64,000 nucleotides of DNA, from positions 590,394,438 to 590,458,437 of the forward strand of contig CM066033.1 in the NCBI GenBank assembly GCA_033557465.1, in the 5' to 3' direction. Every line of letters starts with the position of its first letter. The stretch's first letter is position 1. Both the position numbers and the translations under genes were made by a program. Source of the stretch: Ichthyophis bannanicus (lineage: Eukaryota; Chordata; Amphibia; Gymnophiona; Ichthyophiidae). Below, in pieces: positions 48,560-59,676 of this stretch. The notes beneath the pieces are model-generated. The model saw nothing but the letters and a program-made list of their open reading frames with translations, ran no database searches and had not been told where the DNA came from.

Positions 48560-51312
48560 TAAAGGTGAGTTAAAAATATTATCACTAAATGTAAAAGGTC
48601 TAACTCACCACTTAAACGACAAAAATTGTAGAAAGAAATCACACGCCAAAGGGCGGAGCTAGTGCTTATACAGGAAGCGCATTTGACCAGAGCGACAGAA
48701 TATCTAGTTAAACCCAGAGGATATGGAGTATGTATACACACATCCAACACAGTGAAAAAGAAAAAAGTGGGGGTGGCCATATTGATTGATGCTAAATTAA
48801 AGATGCAATTGCAAAATGTGGTGAGAGATAAAGAGGGGAGATATGTGTTATTGCGGATAAAAGTGGGAAATGAGTGGTATTGCATAGTAAATGTATATGC
48901 ACCAACAGGGGTGCAAAGTGAATTCTGGACAAAGCTGAATGAAGAGGTGGGGAAATTGGGGGAGGGTCACCTCATTTGTGGAGGAGATTTCAACTTAACG
49001 TGGAATCCAGTGAGAGACGCCTCAGGGAAAAGGGAGGGTAAGAGGGCGGATAAGGAAGCGCTACCACAGTTTTGTAGCGCACCATTGCTTGATTGATGCC
49101 TGGAGATTTCACCACCCGGGGAAGAGACAATTTTCTTATTTTTCACTGGTACATGGATCATATTCCAGAATAGATGCTATCTGGGTATCGAAAGAGATGG
49201 GGGGGTAGGATTAAGGGGCGGATATGGATTCGATTACTTGGTCAGATCATGCGCTAGTGGAAGTCAGATTGACAATAGAGGGAGAGGGGAAGGGCTTACA
49301 GTTTTGGAGACTTAATGAATCTCTATTAGAAGATGGAATGGTAAGAGCGGATATCGAGAGGGAAACGAGGGAATACTTCCATTGGAATGATAATGGGGAG
49401 GTAACTTGGGGAGGGGTGTGGGATGGCTATAAGGCAGTAGTGCGAGGAATTTTAATTAAATGGGGGGCGCGAAAACAGAAGGAAAGGGAGGGAACAGAGA
49501 AAACAGAGCAAGATTGCTGGAATTGGAAGAACTAGATGCGCAAGGGAAGCAAGGAGAATACGGAGGCCAGGTGCTGGCAGTAAGAGCACAGTTAAATGAC
49601 TTACAGGCAGCAAAGATAAGATATCATATGCAGTTGTTGCGACAGGAATTCTTTGAGGGAGATAATAAGGCGGGGCGATATATGGCTCAGAAACTGAAGC
49701 AGAGGAAATTGCGTTCTTATATAATGAAAATTCGGAATCCGGACGGGGAGCGGGTATATAAGGATGGGGAGATTAGGGAGGTCTTTAGAGGATACTACAG
49801 GGGTTATATAAAGCACGGGACCCTCCACAGAGGGAGAGAGTACAGAGTTAACTTGATTCAATTCAGTTACCGAAATTAGAACACGGGGAACAGAAAGAAT
49901 TAAACAAGGCGATAACAGCAGAGGAGGTACAACGGTCTATAAAACAGTTGAAAATAGATAAGGCTCCGGGGTTAGATGGGCTCACAGCGAGGTTTTATAG
50001 AAGTTTTGGAGAGATTAAATAACCTCACCAAGGGTTTAGTTAATCTCCCACGGGAGGGAGGTAGATTAGCGGATACTATGGGATGGGCGGGAATAACCGT
50101 AATACATAAAGAGGGAAAAGATCCACAAGAGTGCTCTTCATATCAACCTATCTCAATAATCAATATAGATGCCAAATTACTAGCGAAAATATTCGCTACG
50201 CGTTTAAACAAGAAGATAGGAAAATTGATACATTTGGATCAAACGGGATTTATTCCCAGTAGACAGGCAGCGAATAATATTAGAAAGATCTTAAATATGA
50301 TTTGGTCCACTGAACAAAGTAGGGAGGAGGCCTTGCTGTTGCCGCTGGATGCAGAGAAGGCCTTTGACCAGGTGGCATGGCCATTTCTTTTCCAGGTAAT
50401 GGAAAGAATGGGATTGGAGGAAGAATTTTTAAGTTGGGTAAAAGCGCTATACCACAATCCGAAGGCATGTGTTAGGGTTAATGGGGCCTACTCTCAATTT
50501 TTTGGGCAAGGGAGAGGAACGAGACAGGGCTGACCCCTATCACCCCCTACTTTTTGCTATATCTTTGGAACCGTTTGCGGAGAGGGTGAGAGAGAGGGCC
50601 GATGTTAAGGGAATTAGGGCGGAGAGGATATAAAATATCCCTGTTTGCAGATGACATAATATTGAGTGTAGCTAGACCTCGGTTCTCTATACCAATACTA
50701 ATGTGGGAATTGGAAGAATATGTAAGGCTTTCGGGTTTCACTATTAACTGGACAAAATTGGAAATATGAAACTTATCATTAAATGGAGATGCGCAGAGCA
50801 TACTGCAGAAGAAATATCCATTCAGATGGGCTAGAGAAAAAATTTGATATTTAGGGATTCAAATTAGTAATAGGATAGATGCCCTATACAAGCTAAATTA
50901 TCCGAAACTATTTGGGCAGGTAGAGAGCTTGTTGGATGGGTGGGGAAGGGGATACCTCTCATGGTTTGGACGCAGTGACAATAAAGATGATGTTACTGCC
51001 AAGATTCTTGTTCCTGTTCCAAACGCTACCAATACCGGTACCGCCTAAAAAGTTAAAAACTACAAAGACTTGTTAATCGATTCATATGGTCCAATAGACA
51101 GCCAAGAGTAGCTATGGCAGTAACGCAAAGAGCCAAGGGAGAGGGAGGGTTAGGGGTACCTAATTTTAGAAAATATTATGAGGCTGCTCAACTGAAAACA
51201 ATATAAAAGAGTGGCACAGCGGGACATAGAAACAGTGGGTTCAAATGGAAGAAGACTCGGTAAGTGGGGAGAGATTGGACAGAATGGTTTGGAGGGGTGG
51301 TAATAGTGCTTG
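48560..51312 (+). pseudogene. L1a ORF2, 5' and central part (APE endonuclease, RT)
   Basis: Endonuclease motifs appear in broken frames: ILSLNVKGLTH, LLIQEAHLTRATEYL, VVNVYAPTG-like IVNVYAPTGVQ, ICGGDFNLTWNP, and SITWSDHALVEV at 49230. RT motifs are KIDKAPGLDGLTARF, YQPISIINIDAKLLAKIFATR, QTGFIPSRQAANNIRK, PLDAEKAFDQVAW (motif A), RGTRQG*PLSPP (motif B region with a stop) and LFADDIILSVARPR (FADD at 50644-50655). Roughly ten stops or frame changes are visible. The end is cut by L1b. Confidence 0.85.
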
Positions 51313-51329
51313 AAAAAAACCACCCCATG

Positions 51330-51338
51330 ACTTCCGGT
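51330..51338 (-). promoter_or_regulatory. ETS-like site at the L1b 5' end
   Basis: ACTTCCGGT at the very first bases of L1b is the reverse of ACCGGAAGT, the ETS-family consensus. Its position at the L1 5' end suggests a role in the internal promoter. Inferred only. Confidence 0.45.
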
Positions 51339-51507
51339 GTGGCAATGAGCTGATCAGACACGTGCGGATCAGCTCCGGGCATCATACCCCACAAAACGGC
51401 AAACTCTCCTGCTAAATAGAGGCTGCATGCCCCCGAACCCCTCGAAGAGTAACAGAGAGAGTGGTTGGAAAGCAACAGTACCCTCCCCGTGAATTGGGGG
51501 AAGCCTG

Positions 51508-52329
51508 ATGGCCGCGAAATTGTCTAGGAGAGAGAAAGCCCGTGTCCCGGACTCAAAGATGGCGGAGGGAGCGCCTAAAAGCCCAGTTTCAGATGGTGAC
51601 CGAGGCATGGTGGCAGATGTGAGTGCCGCGGTAGTGCGGGCTCTAGATGATCGTTTTCGTGAGCTGGGGGACCAATTGCAGTCTGTTGCCCAAAGTATAA
51701 CAGACTTTACTGGACGGATGGAACTTGCGGAAACAAGGATTTCAGGTTTGGAGGATACCCAACAGTCCTTAGCTACTAAAGTGCAGGCCCTGGAAGCTAC
51801 AATAAAACAGCAAGGAGATAAACTAGAGGATCTAGAGAACCGGGGACGCAGAAAGAACCTTCGGTTTGTTGGGATCCCAGAGAATGTAGCAGATAGCGCT
51901 CTCACCAGTTTTCTACTTACATGGATGGCGAAACTCTTCAACGGCGGGGCAGAGGCCCCTATTAAACTGGAGCGAGTGCATAGGTTGGGCCCCAGGCAGG
52001 ATCAGGCTCACCGGCCACGTGCGGTGATAATCGAGAAAGCGTGCTATCGCCAGAAAGAAGAAGTGCTACGAGCGGCCCGTAACCATAGGAAACAGGTGGG
52101 AGATTCTGAGCACCTCCTGGTATTTCAAGACTATTCACTGCTGGTTAGCCAACAACAAGCCTTCTCTGCCGTCTGTGTTCAGTTGGCCAGCAAGGGGCTG
52201 CGTTTCTCGCTCTTGTATCCTGCTAGACTGCGTGTCGAATATCAAGGCCAGGCACGCTATCTGGGGACCCCTGCGGAGGCCCTAGACTTTTTGGAGCAGC
52301 TTGCGGAACCATCAACAGCAGCTTTGTGA
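51508..52329 (+). CDS. L1b ORF1 RNA-binding protein, intact
   Basis: 273 codons from ATG to stop without a break. The order fits L1 ORF1p: a basic N-terminus, then a heptad-rich coiled coil (RELGDQLQSVAQSITDF, VQALEATIKQQGDKLEDLEN), then the RNA-recognition region beginning RGRRKNLRFVGIPENV, with KLERVHRLGP and RPRAVIIE. The C-terminal domain (LRFSLLYPARLRVEYQG) closes the protein. It should form trimers on L1 RNA by family knowledge. ORF2 begins about 1.4 kb downstream. Confidence 0.9.
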   Translation: MAAKLSRREKARVPDSKMAEGAPKSPVSDGDRGMVADVSAAVVRALDDRFRELGDQLQSVAQSITDFTGRMELAETRISGLEDTQQSLATKVQALEATIKQQGDKLEDLENRGRRKNLRFVGIPENVADSALTSFLLTWMAKLFNGGAEAPIKLERVHRLGPRQDQAHRPRAVIIEKACYRQKEEVLRAARNHRKQVGDSEHLLVFQDYSLLVSQQQAFSAVCVQLASKGLRFSLLYPARLRVEYQGQARYLGTPAEALDFLEQLAEPSTAAL

Positions 52330-53678
52330 GGGTACAGACATCGTCTGACATGATCTATGCAGTGGTGTGGACCTTGCCTCTGGGGAAGATTATTGCAACC
52401 ACTACGGCAGAACCGGGCTTGGAGGGCATGACATGCTGGACATTTGTTTACTCGGGACTATACTTCATAGTGCCAATTTTGGATCTCCCGGAGGTGTCTC
52501 CGGTGAGGTGGTTAATGTGCAGGAGAGTTTGTGTGCCCCTTAGTTATAATGGGTTTAACTGTATAGCCAGTTCAGCATCTCTGACTTGGGATTGTTGAGG
52601 GGATGGCTCTCCGGGGGTTATGGGGGGGGGGTCGGGGGTGCGTGGAGCCCAGCGCGCCTCTCGTTTGGGGGGGGATGCGCTGGGCTTCGGTGCGACCCTA
52701 CGGTGACGCTGGCTCCCCGCCCCAGATCCACTACCGGAGGGTGGCCCAGATTGCCACGGGGGGGGGGAGAGATGGGGTGTTATTACCCGGATAAGTTTGC
52801 TCCCTTGTGTGGTTGCGGTGGGGGCTGCGGAAAGGGGATCAGCGAGTTAGTTTATTGCTGTAATTCAACTTTCTTTCTGTGCCTTCTTACGGTGGGGGAA
52901 GGGAGGGGGGATGGAGATTTGTTCAGTTTTTCTTTTTCCTTCCTCTGTCTCATTGGATACACTGTTTGTGGGATGGATTAGTTTGGTGTTTTTTGGGGGG
53001 CTCCCTCGTATAAGTCATAATTGTGGAATTTGTGTACTTTCTGTACTTGCAGTAATGTACTTTGCTTCTTGATTTGGGAGGTCAAGGGGGGGTTTGGTGC
53101 TGGACTTGGGTGGGGCTGTAGGAATCAGACTGTTAGAATGGGTGGTCTTGAGGCAGGCCGAACCTCTCAGGGTTGGAATGTTGCGGGGGATGTTTTTAGC
53201 CCATGCTGCTAGCGGGACGCGACCCCGGGTGGAGGTTTCACATTGGTTGGTGGCAATGTGTCAGAGGGCTTAGGCGCCAGGGGGTTGCTTCTATACTGAC
53301 ATGGGACACCCCGGGGGGGGGGGGGCTGCGGGATCATAGGTGCTATATAGATATAGTAGGGTCTGGGGTTTAAGGGGGCGATTAGATGGGAATAGGGAAC
53401 TGGGAGGGCCAGCAGGGGACTGCATGGGGGGTGGGGGCCCCACTGTCACAGGAAGTCGTTCGGCCATTGTTTAGGCTGGGAGGTACGGGAAGGGTTACGA
53501 TTGTGGGGATTAAGAAGGGGCAAGGGGATAAGATGGGGGAGGGGGGGTTAGATGGTAGTAGAGCTAGGGAGGTGGGGATAGGGAACGGAGGAGGGGCAGG
53601 TTGGGGAGGGGTGGGGCCGGAGAACAACCGCACGGCGCATGGGCAAGTAGAGTTTAGGGTCTCATTGATACTAGGGGG
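52330..53678 (+). other. G-rich spacer between L1b ORF1 and ORF2
   Basis: About 1.35 kb without convincing coding sequence. It has many runs of G (about 52620-52640, 52760-52775, 53311-53325 and elsewhere). The short open frames are Gly/Trp-rich by-products of that composition. Multiple G-tracts could form quadruplexes. L1a has a comparable purine-rich spacer at 48100-48560. Confidence 0.7.
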
Positions 53679-53753
53679 ATGGCCGCAGGCTGGGACGGCT
53701 GTCCTTTCTTTGCTTGGAAAGTATATACGGCTGAATATGCAGTTCTGTTTTTC

Positions 53754-56700
53754 ATGCTGAAGATTGTCTCGTGGAATGTATGTGGGCTGGGCAACCCTGT
53801 CAAGAGATATAAAGTGTTACAGGCCTTGGCTCGATTACAGTATGATGTAGCCATGTTACAAGAAACTCACCAGACGGAGGTAGAACATAATAAACTGCAG
53901 CGAGATTGGGTGGGGTGGGTTTGGGGTGCCCCGGCCACTGGGAAGAAAGGGGGAGTAGTTATTCTAATACACAAGAGACTCCACTTTGAAATAGAGCGGG
54001 AGTATGCAGATCCGGACAGCAGGTATTTCTTGCTTCTCGGAAAAATATCAGGGAAGTCTATTATTTTGGGGACCCTATATAGCCCGAATGTGCTGGATAG
54101 GGCGCTATATGCCCGATTGGCTTCTAGGGTTGAACAATGGCCAGATGCTCCCCTGGTGCTGGCGGGCGACTTGAATGGGGTCTTGGATATTGGAATGGAC
54201 ACTGTGGCGGGGGTAAGGGAGAGATCTAGGGTGCAGACCACCAAGGCGTTGCGGGCCCTGTGTCACAGATTGGGTTTGGTGGACCCTTGGCGTTTGCTGC
54301 ATCCGCTAGAGAAAGATTTTACGCACCAATCCAGAACCCATGGCTCCAGTGCTAGAATAGATTAATACATTAATTTCAGAGCGACTTTTTGCACAGGTGG
54401 GAGACGCACAAATTGGACCCATGGAAGTCTCCGATCATGCTCCTATATGGGTGAGTCTTTCTTGGGGGAATGAGGCCCCACGAATTCGGATTTGGCGCTT
54501 TCCTCTCAAATTATATAGAGACCCCGAGTTTCACAGCTTCCTTAAGCAACGTTGGAAGTATTTTCGGAAAAACCATGAGCAGCAGGCAGTTGACCCGGAG
54601 TTACTTTGGGAAACAGCGAAAATGGTGCTGCGTGGTGATATTATAGCTTCTGCAGCTAGGAAGCGGAAAATGTTGGCTTCCCAGATTGTTCAGTTGGAAA
54701 AACTGTCCGTGAAAGAAAGGCGGAGGTATACGAGTCATCCCACTCCAGAGAATAAGAAAAGATTATGGGATGTTCAGGTGTCTCTTAATGAGTTAATACA
54801 CCAACGAACTAAAAAATCGTATATGTATTATTGGTATCAACTATTGTTTCGGTGATAAGCCGGGGAAACTGCTAGCGAGATGCCTTCGGGGAAGCAGGGG
54901 AGCCCGCTCAATAGTGGGACAAGTGTGGACGGTTACAAAAGGAGGGTCGAAAGATAGCGCAAGTATTTCGGACGTATTTTCAGAAGTTTTATGCAGGGAG
55001 GGAGGGGTCTTCGGTTGATATGATCGCTTATCTTTGAGAGGTGAAATTACCCCAGGTGTCTATAGACCAACAGGCCCATCTAGATTCACCGATGACGGTA
55101 GAGGAGGTGCTTAGGGTTATTCATGGAGCTAGTTGTTGTCGCGCTCCAGGTCCCGATGGGTTTGGGGCAGAATTTTACAAATTATTAGGGGAGCAGGTGT
55201 CTCCTGCCCTAGTGGAAATGTATCATAGACGGATTGACCAAGGTGTATACACCTGGGGAACAAATCATGCCTATATCACCTTAATACCTAAACCGGGGAA
55301 GGACCTCACCCAAGCTGCTTCTTATAGGCCTGTTTCCCTCTTGAACTTTGATTTGAAAGTGTTGGCTAAAATCTTGGCGGATAGGTTGGCAGAAGTTCTG
55401 GGTGAGTTGGTGCATGAGTCGCAGGTGGGCTTTTGTAAAGGGGCGTTATGCAGTCCGTAACCTATGCAAAATATTGGCATCGCTGGAATGGGTCAGAGAA
55501 AGGAACTTGCAATCTCTGTTAATTAGTTTTGATGCAGAGAAGGCCTTCGACCAGGTCAATTGGGATTATTTGAAGTTTCTCCTTCCCCAATACGGCATAG
55601 GGCCAACGTTTTGTAAAGTTGTGGAACTGCTTTATAAGGGTCCCATGGCTGCAATTTTGTGTAATGGTCTGCTTTCAGGTGCCTTCCGATTGGAGAGAGG
55701 TACGCGACAGGGCTGTCCCCTTTCCCCCCTGCTTTTCGTGCTGACCTTAGATCCATTAGTGCGAAGAGTGGAGGCCTCGTTGAAAATAGGGGGAGTGCGG
55801 ATTGGGAAGCAGGAGTTTAAAATGGCGGCCTTCGCAGATGATATGTTGGTATATGTGACTTCCCGTCAACAATCACTCGCTACATTGCTGGAGGAGTTTG
55901 CTCTTTTTGGGAAATTTGCGGAGTTGCGGATTAATATGGACAAATCTGGGGCCCTAGATGTGGCAGGCTCATTGCAGGATGAATGGCGGGGGATTTTTCC
56001 TCTTCGGTGGGCAGGAGACTCATTTGCCTATTTAGGTATTCTGTTGCCTAGGGACCCTAAAGTACTTTATAAACTGAATTTTGACAGATTCTTCTCGAAA
56101 ATTCAGGCACAATTACAAGCTTGGGCTCCCCTCCCGCTGTCACTGTCAGGTAGATTGGCGGCTATAGGGATGATTATCTTTCCACGGCTGCTGTACTGGA
56201 TGCAAACTCTACCGGTGTGGTTGTTGTGCAGGGATGTTAAACGGATAGAGAGGGAAGTTCGGAGATTTCTCTGGGGGGGCGCAAAAGCCCGGATCCCGTT
56301 GCATCGGTTGAAGGGCAGTTGGAAGCGGGGCGGGATGGGGCTGCCGGATCTGTCCCAATACGCATTGGCCTGTCAAGCTAGAAACCTGGGGGATTGGTTG
56401 GGAGCACTGTTCCCTCTAAGCTGTGCGCATGTGCGCGCGCACACACCTCGCCGAGCGAGTGCACATACTTTACAACAGAGCGCACAAAAATTATGGCTCT
56501 GATTCTGATAGAAAACACAGACGTCTTAAAATTTAAAAGTTATGATTGTAATTACTAGATATTTCCTGCTTCATTTAGTAATCGTCTATTTTCATTTAAT
56601 TTGATTAAAATCAATGTGGTGTACATACTGTATTCTGACGTGTAGTCAAATTTTAAAGTATATAGCTCCGAGTGTCGTTATGTGGCGCACAAAAATTTTA

Positions 56701-57960
56701 CCTTCCTTCAAAAGCTGCACACAGCTGATATTTTATGCGCACACAGCCTACAGAAAATTAGAGGGAACATTGGTTGGGAGTCACCGAATATTACACGCCC
56801 AGGACTTTTGAAGCGGCCTTTTTGATGCCCCACGCATTAACTGCGGTTGTGCATCTGGATGGCTCTTTGTTGCCAAGTCGTATACGAGATAGTGTCTTGG
56901 TGGATCCCCTCAGACATACTTGGCAGCGGCTTAATAAATTTTGGGGCAGTTCTTCTGTGGTGTCTAGTTGGTTGCCATTGCAGGGGAACATTAGTTTTCC
57001 GCCGGGAAGCAACTCTGCCATATTTTGGCAGTGGCGGGGAAAGCGGCTAAAGTGTCTTGGGCATGTAGTTACCCTAGATGGTCGATGTAAATCCTTTGAG
57101 GTTTTATGTGATGAATATGAGTTGAACCGTGGTAACTCCCTCTTTGCGTATATTCAGCTCTGGCATTATGTTGATTCTGTACAGCAGTATGGGTTGCAGG
57201 AGTCGCATTCTGCACGGATTAGAGAGCTTTTCGCCTTGGGGAAGGAGTGTCCGCCTAGGGTGGCTGAAATGAAAAGTAGGCTGGATCAATATAGTGTCCC
57301 CCCGGATTACTCAGCGGAGAAAGACGCTTGGGCACAGGAAATAGAGTGCGAGGTCTCCTCCGGCTCGATCAGGGCAGCCCTAAGGCAGATTGCACGATTA
57401 GTGGAAGGGAATAGATGACGGGAGGTTCAATTTAAATGTATTACGCGGGCCCATTTTTCTCCGTTGCGAGCGTTGAGAAGTCGTCTTACCGACGATGGGG
57501 GCTGTCCCAGGTGAGCCTTTCCTTTGGCAGATGTAGACCATATGTGGTGGGGTTGTGGCTGCATTCGGCCTTACTGGGCGCGTATTGCGACATATTTAAG
57601 TAGTGTACTGCATCAACGTATTCGGTGGTCAGCTCCACTGGTTGTCTTAGATTGCGTGGGCTCCTTACAGTTGAAGGGGCGCTGGGGGAGAATCTTAGTG
57701 TGCAAGGCCTGTCTGGTGGGGAAGGGTCCCATCCTTCATAGGTGGAGGGAATTGGTGGCTCCTTCCTTTTGGGAGTGGCGCAATAGCTTTCATCAATTGA
57801 TGTTGTTGGAGTGTAGGGCAACAAAGGGACTCCCCAGTGTTGGGCCTCCTTTTTGTTGGTATAGATGCCCTACATTCAGAGTCTGGGGCCCAAGGCGAGG
57901 AGTGCGGTCTTGGCATCGGGTTAAGATGGATTCAGTGAAACACCCGGGTTGGGGGTGAGA
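53754..57960 (+). pseudogene. L1b ORF2 (APE endonuclease, RT, C-terminal Cys region), broken
   Basis: ATG 53754 opens MLKIVSWNVCGLGNPVKRYK, the usual endonuclease start. VAMLQETHQTEVE, VVILIHKRLHF, VLAGDLNGVLD and (after a frame change) MEVSDHAPIWVSL follow. Stops or indels occur near 54362, 54853, 55035 and 55450. RT motifs are CRAPGPDGFGAEFYK, YRPVSLLNFDLKVLAKILA, SFDAEKAFDQVNW (motif A), RGTRQGCPLSPLLFVL (motif B) and AFADDMLVYV (FADD 55831-55842). A hAT MITE splits the frame at 56405. The tail region shows a Cys/Trp-rich end (HMWWGCGCIRPYW) in another frame. Confidence 0.88.
56405..56772 (-). mobile_element. hAT-type MITE, copy 2 (368 bp)
   Basis: Same element as 27318-27687 in opposite orientation. 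Perfect 8-bp duplication GTTGGGAG (56397-56404 and 56773-56780). Ends are CACTGTTCCCTCTAAGCTGT and, inverted, CAATGTTCCCTCTAA. Non-coding. Its presence in L1b shows that the MITE was active after L1b inserted. Confidence 0.92.
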
Positions 57961-58351
57961 GCTGGATAATGGGAAGGAAAACTGGCATGTGGACTCCCTG
58001 TGCGGTGCGGTTGGGCTCTGGCTGGGGGGGTGGGGGGAATTAAATGGTGGGTAGGGGGTATGGGGGAGGGGAAGGGGGTAGAGGGTGAGGGTTACAAGGT
58101 GATGACTGAGGAGAGCCCCAGCTTATTTCAATTGTTCTAGGTATTTTATTTCTTTCGTTGCCTTTCTTCTTCCTTGTTGTTGTATTGGCTCTTGGGCAGT
58201 GGATAAGACGCAACCCTGCCTGAGAGGGGGAAGTTTGGATGTAAACATGAATATGGAAAAGAGATGTAAATCTGCTGATCATAATGGTTGTTTGGCTTTG
58301 TTGCTCAATAAACAGATTTGAAAAAAAAAAAAAAAAAAACCACCACCCCAT

Positions 58352-59661
58352 AATAGCCCACAGTTTGAGGGTGTGGAGACAGAATAGAAAACAATTAGTA
58401 CAAGATAAAGAATACATACAGGGAATGACACTGGAGGCATGTTTTGATAGGGGTCAGGGACCAGGGGTAACTGTTTTGCGCAGATGGGCAAAGGCAGGAC
58501 CTTACACAGATTTCTCAAATAGTGAGCAAGGAGGGCATGCTGGAGTTTGAGGGCATCAGGGACCTGTACCGGCTGGGAGATAGCAATTATTATGCATATT
58601 TACAATTGAGACATTTTTTGAGTTAACGGAAGGTGTGGAAGGATTTATGGGAACATAGAGGGTGATTTGAGGCGCTTTGCTCAGGCCATATGGGCCAAAA
58701 AGGAGCTTTGTCCAGAATTTAAAAGGATTGATGGAGGGAGGGGGAAGTAAACTGGGGTTTATGATAAAATGGGAGGAGGAACTGGGGGTAAGCTGGAATG
58801 AAGAGGTGTGGGATAAGATACTACAGACAGTGGCTAGTATATCCATAACCACACAAGTGAAAGAAAATGCTTATAAAGTGCTATATCGTTGGTACTGGAC
58901 ACCAGTACGTAAAAAAAAGAGATGGAGTGGGACACAATGATCAATGTTGGAGGGGGTGCCAAGAGCGAGGAGATTGGTTACATATGTGGTGGAAATGTGA
59001 GAAGATTCAAGCATATTGGGCAACGATTATAGAAATGATTTTTGAAATGACTGGATATAGATTGTAAAGGAAGCCAGAGGCCTGCTTACTGCATCAATTG
59101 GAGGAGGATATCCCAAAGAGGGAAGGTGGGGTCTTGCATCACTGTATAGTCGCAGCAAGATGCGAGATAGCTCAGCATTGGGTGGGTTCAGACCTACCTA
59201 AGCTGGCAGGCTTTGTCAGAAGAATGGCTGAGGCCAGCTTGATGCATAGATTGACGGAGATGAGAAGGGGGGGGGAAGAGAGTGGATAAATGGAAGAGTG
59301 TGTGGAAATGGTTGGAATCGTGGAAGGCTGGAGAGAGGGGGAGAAAGAAGGATGGCGGAATGGATGAAACTTAGTTCAGATCCTTGGAGATATAGATTGG
59401 CGGGATGAGTTAATGGTGAAAGGGTGAAAAGAGGCGATGAGTACGAGTGGCCAGATGAGAGGAGGAGGAAGGTATGAATGTAGAGCGCAGATGTGGAGGG
59501 GGGAGGGGGGAATGTATAAGGAGGGATACCAAGAAAGGGGGCAATAACAAGCTGGGGCATAAACAGGATACAAGATGTAATGACTATGTAAATTGTATAA
59601 TGTTGAGAACGAACTGATTTGTAATGTGCATGGAAATAGTTAATAAAAATTAAAATGGAAA
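58352..59661 (+). pseudogene. L1a ORF2 C-terminal end and 3' UTR
   Basis: Resumes L1a after L1b. Readable stretches are FMIKWEEELGVSWNEEVWDK, ENAYKVLYRWYWTPVRKK and, near 58970-59000, a Cys/Trp-rich remnant, interrupted by several stops. From about 59070 the sequence is purine-rich 3' UTR, ending AATAAAAATTAAAATGG and As before the right target copy. Confidence 0.75.
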
Positions 59662-59676
59662 AAAAATTACTTGTAG

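Larger units (their letters stand above)
51329..58339 (+). mobile_element. L1-type LINE (L1b), full-length, nested in L1a
   Basis: Complete L1: 5' UTR, intact ORF1, a long G-rich spacer, ORF2 and a poly-A tail (about 58320-58339) with AATAAA at 58307-58312. Flanking A-rich CCACCCCAT (left, ending 51328) and CCACCACCCCAT (right, 58340-58351) are target copies differing by one CCA. It contains a hAT MITE at 56405-56772. Its sequence is clearly different from L1a. Confidence 0.93.
45437..59661 (+). mobile_element. L1-type LINE (L1a), full-length at both ends, split by nested insertions
   Basis: Bounded by the duplication AAAAATTACTTGTAG (45422-45436 and 59662-59676). It has a 5' UTR, ORF1, ORF2 and a short A-rich 3' end. 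It contains two SINEs and the complete L1b (51329-58339). Removing the insertions leaves about 6.5 kb. Both ORFs carry many stops and indels. Confidence 0.9.

Noticed and set aside
52586..52981. Gly/Trp-rich open frames in the L1b spacer
   Set aside because: They follow from G-runs on one strand and match no L1 protein.
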